From Roseateles asaccharophilus (lineage in GTDB: Bacteria > Pseudomonadota > Gammaproteobacteria > Burkholderiales > Burkholderiaceae_C), in assembly GCF_004362405.1 (NCBI RefSeq), contig NZ_SNXE01000007.1:186001-250000 (forward strand): DNA of 64,000 nt. The letters are read 5' to 3'. A program made the position numbers and the translations under genes. Of this stretch, positions 36,701 through 44,966 are shown in pieces. The notes beneath the pieces are model-generated. The model ran no database searches, was not told the origin of the DNA, and saw only the letters and a list, made by a program, of their open reading frames with translations. Positions within the stretch are counted from its first letter, which is position 1, and each line of letters begins with the position of its first letter.

Positions 36701-39700
36701 TCTTCCTCGCGCTCTTGCTCCGAAGCAGGCTCGGGCTCGGGCACGGTCTCGGGGACGACCAAAGTCAGCTGCGGCGCCGCGGGCTCAGGCTCAGGCTCAG
36801 GCCCAGGCTCAGGCAGGGGCTCGGACAGCGCCTCAGCCACGGGCAGCTCCAGCACCTCGCCGAGCTCAGGCGGCTCGCCGGCCGGCAGCTCGGGCACTTC
36901 CACGGCCTCGCCGGGCTCGCTGCCCATGTCCAGATGCAGCTCGAACTCGGGCAGTTCGGCATAGGCCGCAGGTTCCGCCACAGGCGTCTGCAGATCCAGC
37001 TCCAGCGGCAGCTCGACCGACTCGAGCACCTCGGGCAGCTCCAGCAGTTCGGTCGGACCCGACGGCTCAAGGCGCTGCGGCGGCAGTTCGTGGTCCAGGC
37101 CCACCGGCTCGGTCGGCGCAAAGGCGGGCACGGCCGGCGCCACCAACTCGGGCTCGACCGGCTCGATGGGCGCATCGCCGGACAGCGCATCAAGCGGGAA
37201 GTCCAAACGCAGGGAGAGCTCGGGGGCGGGCTCGGGCTGCGCCCGCTCCGCTTGCGGCGGCGCGGCCGGCACGGGCTCGGCAAAGTCCAGCTCCAGCAGG
37301 TCCGCAACCGTGGCGGCCGGCTGATCCTGCACCTCGGGCAGGGCCAGGGCTGGCGGCTCCTCGCTGGGCTGCGGCTGCGGCGCGGACTCGGCCAGCGGCC
37401 AATCCAGGGGCAGCACGCGCCCCTCCAGCCGCAGGGCGTCCGCGCTGCGGCGCAGACCCTCGGGCCTGTGCATGGCGCCACGGTGTTCAGCGATGGCGGC
37501 GCACCAGTCGGCCAGATAGTCCAGTGCCTCGGCGCTGAAAGCCAGCAGGGCCGGGTCGGCCCCGGTCTGGGCGCTCAGCCGGTCGTTGTACAGCTGTTCA
37601 CACGCCCAGGCGCCCTCGCCAAAGGCATTCAGGCCCACCATGCGCGAGCTGCCCTTGAGGGTATGGAAGGCACGGCGCACCGTGGTGAGCTCGGCCACAT
37701 CCTGCGGCTGGGCTTCCAGGGCCGCCAAGGCGGCGCGTGCGGTGGCAAAGACCTCCTGCGCCTCTTCCAGGAAGATGGACAGCATGTCCTCGTCCAGCAC
37801 GTCCTCGGACGCCTGGGGCAGCGGCGCGGGCGCCGGGGCGCGGGCCTCCAGCAGCTCGTTGAGCGACTGCAGGGCCTGGGCCGGCGCCTGGGCGGGATCT
37901 TCCAGCAGGCGCTGGGCCTGCAGGGCGGCCTGTGCCAGGCCGGCATCGTCCTCGGCGCGCGCCTGCAGCGACAGGCGCTCCATATCGCGCGCCAGCTCAT
38001 CCGCGGGGCGGTCTTGCACGTCCTGCACCGCGGCCTGGGCCTGGCTCAGCAGACTGGGCTCGGCCTTGGCCTCGAGCGGCGGCAGGCTCACGGCATCGCT
38101 GCGGCGACCCATGAGCGGCGACAGCACACCGCTGGCTTCGTCGAAATGGAACATGCGCTTGGCCAGGGCCGGCTGCACGCTCAACATATCGATCAGGAAA
38201 CCCAGGGCACCCAGATTGGTGGCAAGACGCTCAAAGGCCTCGCGCGGCCCGGGCAGGCTGGGATCAACCTCGGTATTGGCCAGCGCGTCCACCTCGTCGC
38301 GCATGCGCAGCGCGGCCTGGGCGGCCTGCGAGAGGCCCAGCACGCTGAGCACGCCGCGCATGGCCTGCAACTGGCCCGGCACCGGGATCAGCACCTGACG
38401 CTGGCTGGGGTCACGGAAATACTGGTCGGTCTCGCGCTCCACCTCGGACAGGCTGGCTCGCAACTCGTGCACCACGCTGCCCAAGGTCTGGCGGTCAGAG
38501 ACCCGGCGGTACAGGTCCTCCATCCAGGCCTCGAGCGGAGCCGGCGCCTCGCCATGCGCCACGCTCTCGACCCGGCGCGCCAGCTGGCGCACGCGTTCGG
38601 CCTGTTCAGGCTGGTCGAAAGCCGCGTCCTCGAGCGCCGCCTCCACATACAGCAGGCAGGTGGCCACCTCCATGGCCAGATCCGGCTTGGGCGCCTGGCC
38701 CGAGCGCAGCGTGGCCACCACGGCCCGCTGCAGGGTCTGGCCCAGCACCTCACCGCTGGGGAAGAGACGCCCCAGGGATTCGGACAGGGCGGCAAACTGC
38801 TCGTCCAGGCCCGCCAGGCGGTGGTTCTCGCCCTCGGCGGCGGAGGACCAGCTGTCCTTGGCCACCGACACGCGGCGCTTGGCCTGGCTCACCCAGGCCG
38901 GGTCGATGCGCCCCAGCGAGTCGTCTTCGTAGTCACCCACGCTCTCGGCGGCCAAGCCGTAGCTCTGGCGCACGGCCTCCAGGCGGGGCGCCTGGCCGGG
39001 AGCCGGAACCTGGGCTCGGGCGCAGAAGAACAGCAGGTCCTGGGCCAGACGCTGTGAGGGCACTCCGCCGGCACGCAGCTGGGACAGCAGGCGCGAACCC
39101 AGACGCTTGGCATAGGTGTCCGGGGGCAGCAGGCCGAGCGCCTGGGCCTGGAACTGAGCGGCAGCCAACTGCCACAGGCAGCGCACCTGCATCTCGGAAT
39201 GCGCGGCCGCCAGGGCGGCGCAGAGATCGCTCAGCTGGCTCGCGGGCTGCGGGCCGGGCTGGCGCATCTGGCGCAGCAGCGCGGTCTCGAAGGCGCCTCG
39301 CAGCGACTCCGGCGCCAGGGCCGGGCTGGTCTCTTCAAGGGGCAGCGCACGCCAGCTGAACTCCTGGGGCCAGAGATCGGCCGGGTGAATGCGATCCACA
39401 CCATTCCAGGTCTGCAGCGCACGGTAGGCCGGGAAAAGTGCCAGGGCCGACGCCTTGTTGCCCGCCAGCAGACGGGCCACATAGGACAGCAGGGCAAAGT
39501 CGGCCTGCTCGATCAGCTCGACCACCGCCGGCTCCACGCTCTGGGGCGACTGGGCCAGGCGCAGCACGGCCATCTCGGCCGCGCGCAGCAGAGTGGCACC
39601 GGCGGGCAGACCCACCAGGGACAGCACGCCGGTGACCTGGTGCAGCTGCGCGGCGGCCGCCGTCAGCGGACCATGGCCGGCGCCCGACGCCGGCTCGCCG

Positions 39701-39879
39701 CCCAGCGCGCTGAAGCTGGAGCCGCGCTGGTCGCCGTCGCGCAAGAGGCGGCGCAGGGTCTTGTGTACCGACTCCAGCGAGCGACGCAGCTCTTCCTGAA
39801 CCCAGGCCAGGGGGCTCAGGTCGGCCGGAAACTCCGAATCGCGCGGAAGGTCCATCCTCGAATCGATGCTCGCTGCCAT
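33772..39879 (-). CDS. chpA: Chp/Pil hybrid CheA kinase with multiple Hpt domains
   Basis: A 2035-aa hybrid histidine kinase of the ChpA/PilL type controlling type IV pili. A long N-terminal region has degenerate Hpt-like helices (LHQVTGVLSLVGL near 80). Clear Hpt histidines are His739 (AFHTLKGSSRM), His1112 (HAHSLAGNAATVGF) and His1283 (LHTFKGGARLAGA). A Pro/Glu-rich linker spans roughly 830-1080. The dimerisation and ATPase domains follow (Asn1614 in RNSVSHG; DDGAGL; GRGVGMDVV), then a CheW-like P5 domain (about 1740-1890) and a receiver (acidic pair at 1913-1914, phosphoacceptor Asp1958 in LSDIEMP). It lies 13 bases after pilJ. Three clear Hpt sites is fewer than in Pseudomonas ChpA. Confidence 0.95.
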   Translation of the reverse strand: MAASIDSRMDLPRDSEFPADLSPLAWVQEELRRSLESVHKTLRRLLRDGDQRGSSFSALGGEPASGAGHGPLTAAAAQLHQVTGVLSLVGLPAGATLLRAAEMAVLRLAQSPQSVEPAVVELIEQADFALLSYVARLLAGNKASALALFPAYRALQTWNGVDRIHPADLWPQEFSWRALPLEETSPALAPESLRGAFETALLRQMRQPGPQPASQLSDLCAALAAAHSEMQVRCLWQLAAAQFQAQALGLLPPDTYAKRLGSRLLSQLRAGGVPSQRLAQDLLFFCARAQVPAPGQAPRLEAVRQSYGLAAESVGDYEDDSLGRIDPAWVSQAKRRVSVAKDSWSSAAEGENHRLAGLDEQFAALSESLGRLFPSGEVLGQTLQRAVVATLRSGQAPKPDLAMEVATCLLYVEAALEDAAFDQPEQAERVRQLARRVESVAHGEAPAPLEAWMEDLYRRVSDRQTLGSVVHELRASLSEVERETDQYFRDPSQRQVLIPVPGQLQAMRGVLSVLGLSQAAQAALRMRDEVDALANTEVDPSLPGPREAFERLATNLGALGFLIDMLSVQPALAKRMFHFDEASGVLSPLMGRRSDAVSLPPLEAKAEPSLLSQAQAAVQDVQDRPADELARDMERLSLQARAEDDAGLAQAALQAQRLLEDPAQAPAQALQSLNELLEARAPAPAPLPQASEDVLDEDMLSIFLEEAQEVFATARAALAALEAQPQDVAELTTVRRAFHTLKGSSRMVGLNAFGEGAWACEQLYNDRLSAQTGADPALLAFSAEALDYLADWCAAIAEHRGAMHRPEGLRRSADALRLEGRVLPLDWPLAESAPQPQPSEEPPALALPEVQDQPAATVADLLELDFAEPVPAAPPQAERAQPEPAPELSLRLDFPLDALSGDAPIEPVEPELVAPAVPAFAPTEPVGLDHELPPQRLEPSGPTELLELPEVLESVELPLELDLQTPVAEPAAYAELPEFELHLDMGSEPGEAVEVPELPAGEPPELGEVLELPVAEALSEPLPEPGPEPEPEPAAPQLTLVVPETVPEPEPASEQEREEEFKVIGPLRIGIALFNIFLNEADELSRRLSTALAEWALELAAPVPANAEAHAHSLAGNAATVGFEDLSALARELEHALGRAARAGRYSEQDAQLFVGAADELRRLLHQFAAGFLKSVDRQWLERLQAYEPLEPRDGETQGYSEPMDLMDAPVPAPALSAFAERAVQAGHETVEPGTPDQIDPTLFPFFEEEAAELLVELHAQLRDWVAQPQARSHAAATMRTLHTFKGGARLAGAMRLGEQAHELESQVEHLLERESLAAPDLHVLQDLADELQAGFEALQAALKQTPAPLQEPDPEPVPAALPAEPVPAAAADQQAGADDIETLPLQEESGPQIDWSRFQDGALPALAQGDEAVAGPVGGGMVRVRGALLERMAVQAGEISIRRARLESELSQMETSLLDLDDNLERLRSQLRELELQAEAQLGQQQEAAKQAGRDFDPLEFDRYTRFQELTRLLTESVGDVATLQRSLQRNVQLGQDELAGQSRLTRELQDDLLRTRMVEFDASLAERLHRVVRQAAREAGKQAQLQIVGGHIELDRSLLERLTGAFEHVLRNSVSHGIESPAERLAAGKSEQGLITLSLAQEGNEVRLTFSDDGAGLNLARIRERGEMQGLIAQGAELSEEALSELIFSPGFSTASEVTELAGRGVGMDVVRSEVNTLGGYIDVISTPGQGASFALHVPLTTALTQVVLLRYGEHQVAVPASLMESVLRMPLARVEQAYAEGQISVGDAQLPFYWLGGLMSDSSRGVLAGRSVPVLLVKSAHQRIALHVDEVLGNQEVVVKNLGPQLGRVPGLAGISLLASGDVALIYNPVALSQSYGAAAHAHAQNAQSAQLSSPADVPEVLAPLVMVVDDSLTVRRVTQRLLDREGYRVLLAKDGMDAMEKLSGDELPAVVLSDIEMPRMDGFDLVRNIRADSRLSGLPVIMITSRTAQKHRAYALELGVEHYLGKPYDEEQLLSLIARYTSGTLAAAELA

Positions 39880-39892
39880 GAATATGTCCCGC

Positions 39893-42163
39893 TCAGGAGA
39901 CCTTGAATCGGGCCACCGAGGCGCGCAGGGCTTCCGCCGAACGCGACAGCTCGTGAACCATCTGGGCGGTAGAGCGCGTACCCTCCGAGGTCTGCTCGGT
40001 CACCGCGAAGATGTGCTGGATATTGGCGGCCACCTCGTTGGCGGCCTGCGCCTCGGACAGGGCCTGCGCCGAAATCTGCGCAATCAGCTCGTCCAGGCGA
40101 CGCGACACCTTGTCGATCTCCTCCAGGGCCGAACCGGCCGCATCGGAGAGCTTGGTACCCTTGACCACACCCACGGTGGAGCGCTCCATGGCGGCCACCG
40201 CATCCTGGGTGTCGGTCTGAATGGTCTTGACCAGGGCGGCAATCCGGCGCGTGGCATCGCCCGAGCGTTCGGCCAGGCGCTGCACTTCTTCCGCCACCAC
40301 CGAGAAGCCGCGACCGGCCTCACCGGCCGAAGCCGCCTGAATGGCCGCATTCAGCGCCAGCACATTGGTCTGTTCGGTAATGTCCGAAATCAGTTCGGTG
40401 ATCTCGCCAATCTCCTGGGAGCTCTCGCCCAGACGCTTGATGCGCTTGGAGGTCTCCTGGATGGACTCGCGGATGGCATTCATACCGCCGATATTGTTCA
40501 GCACCGCCTGGCGGCCGGTTTCGGCGGCCTCACGGGACACGCGGGCCACCTCGGCAGTCTGCTGCGCCTGGGCGGACACCTCGTTGATTCGGTTCGCCAT
40601 CTGCAGCACGGCCTCGCCGGTGGCGCGGATCTCATGCAGTTGCTCGGTGGAAGCCGCCAGCAGCTCGGTGGAGGTCTGGTCCACCTGGGCCGTGGTCTCG
40701 TTCACGCGAGCGGCCGTGCCCTGCACCTGACCCACCAGGCTGCGCAGTTCTTCCACGGTGTAGTTCACCGAGTCGGCGATGGCGCCGGTGATGTCCTCGG
40801 TCACGGTGGCCTGCTGTGTCAAATCGCCCTCGGCCACCGACTGCAGCTCGTTCATCAGTCGCAGAATTGCGGCTTGGTTGGCGTCGTTGACGCGCTTGGC
40901 CTCCTGCTCCTGCGCCTCGGCCTCGCGCTTTTGCGCCTCAGCCAGCAGGGCACGCTGAGCCTGATCGGCCACGTACAGGCGCAGGAAACCCACGGCACCA
41001 CCCACCAGGGCGGCCAGCGAGGCCAGCATCAGACCGATCAGCCACCAGCTGGCGCCGCCCGAGCTTTCCAGATCGGCCGCGATCTGCTCCAGATGGCGGC
41101 GCATGGGCTCGGAGTCGGCCAGGATGGAGGTCTGGGCCTCGCGCACCGAGACCAGACCCTGCAGATTGGACAGAATGGCCGAGGCTTGGACGCGCGTGTC
41201 CTCGTACTGCTTGAGCAGCACCTCGATGCGTTCGCGCAGCTGAGCGTCGCGTGCGCCGGGCAGGCGCAGCTCCGGGTTGCCCTTGAGCAGACCCTCGGCA
41301 ATTTCCTTGAAGGTGTTCAAGTCCTTGCCCAGCAGGAACACGGCCTCGGGGCTCACGCCTTCCTGGGTCAGGAATTCGTTGGCGCTCTTGCCGATACGCT
41401 GGGTCAGCATCACCAACTGGCCCACGGCCGAGATCTCGGCCACGGTATTGCCCTGCTGCAGGGCCAGGGAGGACACGGCCTCGGCGCTTTCCAGCAGGTC
41501 CGAGCTCTGGCGGTTGATGGAGCGCAGGGCCTGGCCCACCTGGGTCAGCACCTTCTCCTGGGCCAGCACGGTCTTACCGCTCTTGTCGGCCTTGGCGATC
41601 AGGGGCTCCACCTTGTCCAGCTCGCTCTGCACCGCGGCCACACCGCTGGCGCCCTCGCGCAGCTCGGGCGGCAGGGCCGTCAGCACCGCCACCGATTCAC
41701 GCAACTCGGCAAAGGCGCCGGCATTGCCCACCAGGGCGGCCGACACGGACTTGGCCAGGCGCTGGGACTGCATCAGGGCCTGACCGGTCGCGCGAACCTG
41801 GGCGGCCGAACGGTTGGCGCTGATCAGGGCCACGCTCACCGTCACAGCCGAACCCACCAGACCCGCCGCCACCAGGGCAGTCAGCAGGCGCTGACGGCGC
41901 AGACGCGTCGCGCCCTGATCGACCTCGGGGCGCTCACTGCCCGCCGCCATGGTGCTGGCCCCGAAGGCGCTGGCCGTCTCGGCAAACTCCTGCGGCGCGA
42001 TCTCGGTGGGCACGGCTTCCGAGATGATGGAAGCCGACTGCGTGGTCGGCTGGTCACCGGGCACGGAGCCACGGCCATAGGCATTGGCCGCGGACGAGTC
42101 GGCCAGCGCACCCGCCACCCCCTCGTTTTTGCCCAAGTTCTTGATCTTGTCCAGGAAGCTCAT
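39893..42163 (-). CDS. pilJ: Twitching-motility chemoreceptor PilJ
   Basis: A 756-aa receptor of the Chp system. About 90 cytosolic N-terminal residues precede the first membrane helix ([21 protein letters not shown]), then two PilJ-type periplasmic four-helix modules ([38 protein letters not shown]), the second helix near 370-395, a HAMP region and a signalling hairpin with [20 protein letters not shown] in the tip. The signalling tip is the MCP consensus variant of PilJ. The first 90 residues before the helix are longer than in Pseudomonas. It is 61 bases downstream of pilI. Confidence 0.96.
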   Translation of the reverse strand: MSFLDKIKNLGKNEGVAGALADSSAANAYGRGSVPGDQPTTQSASIISEAVPTEIAPQEFAETASAFGASTMAAGSERPEVDQGATRLRRQRLLTALVAAGLVGSAVTVSVALISANRSAAQVRATGQALMQSQRLAKSVSAALVGNAGAFAELRESVAVLTALPPELREGASGVAAVQSELDKVEPLIAKADKSGKTVLAQEKVLTQVGQALRSINRQSSDLLESAEAVSSLALQQGNTVAEISAVGQLVMLTQRIGKSANEFLTQEGVSPEAVFLLGKDLNTFKEIAEGLLKGNPELRLPGARDAQLRERIEVLLKQYEDTRVQASAILSNLQGLVSVREAQTSILADSEPMRRHLEQIAADLESSGGASWWLIGLMLASLAALVGGAVGFLRLYVADQAQRALLAEAQKREAEAQEQEAKRVNDANQAAILRLMNELQSVAEGDLTQQATVTEDITGAIADSVNYTVEELRSLVGQVQGTAARVNETTAQVDQTSTELLAASTEQLHEIRATGEAVLQMANRINEVSAQAQQTAEVARVSREAAETGRQAVLNNIGGMNAIRESIQETSKRIKRLGESSQEIGEITELISDITEQTNVLALNAAIQAASAGEAGRGFSVVAEEVQRLAERSGDATRRIAALVKTIQTDTQDAVAAMERSTVGVVKGTKLSDAAGSALEEIDKVSRRLDELIAQISAQALSEAQAANEVAANIQHIFAVTEQTSEGTRSTAQMVHELSRSAEALRASVARFKVS

Positions 42164-42224
42164 CTCACCCTCTTGTCGTCTTGACCACCCACCCCTCGCG
42201 CATGGAGGGCCGGGACTGGCCTTG

Positions 42225-42752
42225 TCAGGCCACTATCCGCAGGAACTGCTCGTGTTTGGCCAGGGATTCCAGGTCCAGCGCCTGCCAGCGCCGCCCCTGG
42301 GCATCCCGCCACTGGCCACCCGCAAAGCGTGGCCGCGTACCGTCATGCGCCGGCGTCTCCAGCGCTTGCAACTGATCGTCGGAACGCAGGCCCAGCAGTC
42401 GGTCGACCAGCAGGGCGCAGTTCACGTTCAGATCCGGATTCAAGGTCACCAGGCGCGCACCGTCGCTGCGCGCCGCAGCGGGCTCTCGCAGGCCCAGAAA
42501 GGCCGCCAGATCAACCACCGTGTGCAGGCCGCCCCGCAGATTGGCCACACCCAGCAACCAGGGCTGGGCATAGGGGACGGCGCGCAGGGGCACCGGGGTG
42601 AAGATCTCGCTGGACTGGCGCAAAGGCAAGAGCAGCGCAGCGCCGCCGGCCTCCACGGCCAGCCAGTTGGCGGACTGAGCCTGCTCTCGCGCCGCCTGCA
42701 TGCGCTGCGCGAGGCGTTGTTGCAGTTCGCGCAGGGCTTGCTTATTGCTCAT
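42225..42752 (-). CDS. pilI: CheW-like adaptor PilI
   Basis: A 175-aa CheW-domain protein that couples PilJ to the kinase ChpA. It has a helical start ([20 protein letters not shown]) followed by the CheW fold: [41 protein letters not shown] in parts and a final [18 protein letters not shown]. It lies 6 bases after pilH and before pilJ. Confidence 0.93.
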   Translation of the reverse strand: MSNKQALRELQQRLAQRMQAAREQAQSANWLAVEAGGAALLLPLRQSSEIFTPVPLRAVPYAQPWLLGVANLRGGLHTVVDLAAFLGLREPAAARSDGARLVTLNPDLNVNCALLVDRLLGLRSDDQLQALETPAHDGTRPRFAGGQWRDAQGRRWQALDLESLAKHEQFLRIVA

Positions 42753-42758
42753 GGGGAA

Positions 42759-43124
42759 TCAACCCAGGGCCTTGATCTTGGCCAGCAGGTCTTCGGCCTT
42801 GACCGGCTTGACCACATAGTCACGCGCGCCCTGGCGCATGCCCCAGACCCGGTCGGTCTCCTGGTTCTTGCTGGTGCAGATGATCACCGGCACATCGGCA
42901 AAGCGCTCGTCGCGCGTGATGGTGCGGGTGAGCTGAAAACCATTCTGGCCGGGCATCACCACGTCCATCAGGATAAGGTCGGGCTTTTCCTCGTCCAGGC
43001 GCTTGAGGGCCTCTTCGCCGTTTTCGGCGGTGCGCACCTGATAGCCGCGCTTGAGCAGCATCTCGCTGAGATGGTGCAACTCGGTCTTGGAATCGTCGAC
43101 CAGGAGAATTTTCTGTATGGGCAT
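42759..43124 (-). CDS. pilH: Response regulator PilH
   Basis: A 121-aa single-domain receiver. The acidic pocket is in KILLVDDSKTE, the phosphoacceptor aspartate in DLILMDVVMPGQNGFQ, the conserved Thr/Ser in VIICTSK and the lysine in YVVKPVKAEDL. PilH is thought to act on pilus retraction or as a phosphate sink opposing PilG. It lies between pilG (49-base gap) and pilI. Confidence 0.96.
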   Translation of the reverse strand: MPIQKILLVDDSKTELHHLSEMLLKRGYQVRTAENGEEALKRLDEEKPDLILMDVVMPGQNGFQLTRTITRDERFADVPVIICTSKNQETDRVWGMRQGARDYVVKPVKAEDLLAKIKALG

Positions 43125-43173
43125 TCGGGTTCCTCGCTGGGCCTCTTCAAGGGCGTTCGGGGAATAAAGGGAT

Positions 43174-43614
43174 TCAGGCGCCGCGGCGGTGCTGACGCAC
43201 CGCTTGCAGAAGCTGGTCTTTGGTGAAGGGCTTGGTCAGGTAGTCCTGCGAGCCCACCATGCGGCCGCGCGCCTTGTCGAACAGGCCGTCCTTGGAGGAC
43301 AGCATGATCACGGGCACGGCCGCGAAATTCGGGTTGCGCTTGATGATGGCGCAGGTTTGATAGCCATCCAGCCTGGGCATCAGGATGTCGCAGAACACCA
43401 GATCGGGCCGGTAGTCGCTGAGCTTGGCCAGGGCATCAAAGCCATCCTCGGCCAGCACCACCTCGTGACCCGCCTGCTTGAGAAAGATCTCGGCACTGCG
43501 GCGGATGGTGTTGCTGTCATCAATGACCAGAACCTTGGCCACGGTGGCCGGCTCGATCATGGAAACATCGGGAGCCTGCAGATCCAAAGAACTCTCCTCA
43601 GGGGTGGGGCTCAA
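43174..43614 (-). CDS. pilG: Response regulator PilG
   Basis: A 146-aa receiver protein. After about 25 residues of N-terminal extension, KVLVIDDSNTIRR provides the acidic pocket, LVFCDILMPRLDGYQT the phosphoacceptor, VIMLSSKDG the switch serine and YLTKPFTKDQLL the lysine. PilG promotes pilus extension in the Pseudomonas Chp system. It starts 5 bases after the rubredoxin stop, so the two are cotranscribed. Confidence 0.95.
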   Translation of the reverse strand: MSPTPEESSLDLQAPDVSMIEPATVAKVLVIDDSNTIRRSAEIFLKQAGHEVVLAEDGFDALAKLSDYRPDLVFCDILMPRLDGYQTCAIIKRNPNFAAVPVIMLSSKDGLFDKARGRMVGSQDYLTKPFTKDQLLQAVRQHRRGA

Positions 43615-43619
43615 GGCCC

Positions 43620-43793
43620 TCAGATGCGGACCATCTCAAAGTCTTCCTTGCGGGCACCGCACTCGGGGCAAGTCCAGTTCATGTCCACATCGGCCCAGGC
43701 TGTTCCGGGCGCAATGCCATGTTCGGGGTCCCCTGCAGCCTCGTCGTAGATCCAGCCACAGATCAGGCACATCCAGGTACTTGCTTCGGTCAC
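43620..43793 (-). CDS. Rubredoxin
   Basis: A 57-aa rubredoxin binding one iron through four cysteines, in MCLICGWIYDEAAG and WTCPECGARKEDFE. The GTG start at 43793 was chosen because it gives the family length and has AAGG six bases upstream. An internal ATG at 43772 would begin directly at MCLICG. Rubredoxins pass single electrons; the partner is unknown. It is the first gene ahead of pilG and is divergent from thiD, an order often seen in Burkholderiales. Confidence 0.95.
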   Translation of the reverse strand: MTEASTWMCLICGWIYDEAAGDPEHGIAPGTAWADVDMNWTCPECGARKEDFEMVRI

Positions 43794-43815
43794 GGTCGCC
43801 TTGTTCGCTTGCTCA

Positions 43816-43837
43816 CTACAATGACCAACGATTGTAG
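43816..43837. promoter_or_regulatory. Inverted repeat with facing TACAAT boxes
   Basis: A 7-bp perfect inverted repeat CTACAAT / ATTGTAG with an 8-base spacer lies between rubredoxin and thiD. Each arm contains TACAAT, a good -10 box, on opposite strands. The leftward box would start transcription about 30 bases upstream of rubredoxin; the rightward box about 135 bases upstream of thiD. No convincing -35 box is seen on either side. It may be overlapping divergent promoters or an operator. Confidence 0.45.
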
Positions 43838-43964
43838 CCAGCCCACCTCCCCCACTCAGGGGATGAATAGGCGCGGATGCAACAAGCAGTTTGAGGCATA
43901 AGCGGTGCTTAGTCACACATTGTTCGGGTCCTGAGTAACAGGATCTTTCACCCCCCTCCTGACC

Positions 43965-44915
43965 ATGAGCACAGCCGACTCTCCCCCCGACGCACAGCAC
44001 GACGAGCAGGAAGCACCGGCGCCGGCCTGTGTGATGAGCTTCAATGCCAGCGAACCCAGCGGCGCCGCCGGCTTGGCCGGCGATGTGGCCACCATCGCCG
44101 CCATGGGCGCCCACGCCCTGCCCGTGGTCACCAGCATCCTGCTGCGTGACACGGCCGAGATCTTCGACCAGCATCCGATCGACAGCGATACCGTGGTCGA
44201 GCAGGCCCGGTCCATTCTGGAAGACATCAGCATCACGGCCTGGAAGGTCGGCTTTCTGGGCTCGGCCGAGGGCGTGAGCGCGGTGGCCGAAGTCCTCAGC
44301 GATTACCCGGATGTTCCCCTGGTCGCCTATCTGCCAGCCATCACCTGGCTGGACGAGGAACAGCAGCAAAGCTATCTGGACGCCTTCCGCGAGCTGGTCC
44401 TGCCCCAGACCCTGGTGCTGGCGGGCAACCACAAGACCCTGACCGACTTCCTGCTGCCCGACTGGGATGCCGACCGCCCCGCCTCGCCGCGCGAGCTGGC
44501 CGTGGCCGCCGCCCAGCATGGGGCCGAGCATGTGCTGGTGACCGGCATCACCCTGCCCAACCAGTTCGTGGACAACGTGCTGGCCAACGCGCAGGGGCCC
44601 ATCGCCGGGGAGCGTTTCGAGCGTTTCGAAGTCAGCTTCGTGGGTGCGGGCGACACCCTGTCGGCGGCCCTGGCGGCCCTGTTGTCCGTGGGCGCCGAGG
44701 TGCACGAGGCCGTCGCCGAGGCCCTGTCCTTCCTGGACCAGAGCCTGGACGCGGGCTTTCGCCCCGGCATGGGCAATGTCATCCCGGACCGCTTCTTCTG
44801 GGCCCTGCCACCGGGTGAAGACCAGGAGGCCGACCTGCCCATCGCGGGCGAGGCCGAGGCGCCCGACTTCGCCGAACCCGAGCCCAGCAACCGCCCGCCA
44901 CGGCGCATGCACTGA
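43965..44915 (+). CDS. thiD: Hydroxymethylpyrimidine (phosphate) kinase
   Basis: A 316-aa ThiD family kinase, which phosphorylates HMP and HMP phosphate for thiamine synthesis. It has SEPSGAAGLAGDVATIAAMGAHALPVVTSI (split here by reading) near the start and the anion-hole motif FVGAGDTLSAALA near residue 228. It carries 20 extra acidic residues at the N terminus and an acidic, Pro-rich tail of about 45 residues, both unusual for ThiD. It precedes hemL by 51 bases. Other thiamine genes are not in this window, so its substrate should be treated with some caution. Confidence 0.88.
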   Translation: MSTADSPPDAQHDEQEAPAPACVMSFNASEPSGAAGLAGDVATIAAMGAHALPVVTSILLRDTAEIFDQHPIDSDTVVEQARSILEDISITAWKVGFLGSAEGVSAVAEVLSDYPDVPLVAYLPAITWLDEEQQQSYLDAFRELVLPQTLVLAGNHKTLTDFLLPDWDADRPASPRELAVAAAQHGAEHVLVTGITLPNQFVDNVLANAQGPIAGERFERFEVSFVGAGDTLSAALAALLSVGAEVHEAVAEALSFLDQSLDAGFRPGMGNVIPDRFFWALPPGEDQEADLPIAGEAEAPDFAEPEPSNRPPRRMH

Positions 44916-44966
44916 TACAGCCAAGCGGCCCGGCGGCGGGCCGCAGCGCCTTGTGAGTCCAATCCC

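Noticed and set aside
33739-39057. A 1772-codon open frame on the plus strand opposite chpA
   Set aside because: It is antisense to chpA, with low-complexity His/Gln/Leu/Gly-rich translation and no recognisable domain. The opposite frame has a complete hybrid kinase; in GC-rich DNA such frames arise from codon bias.
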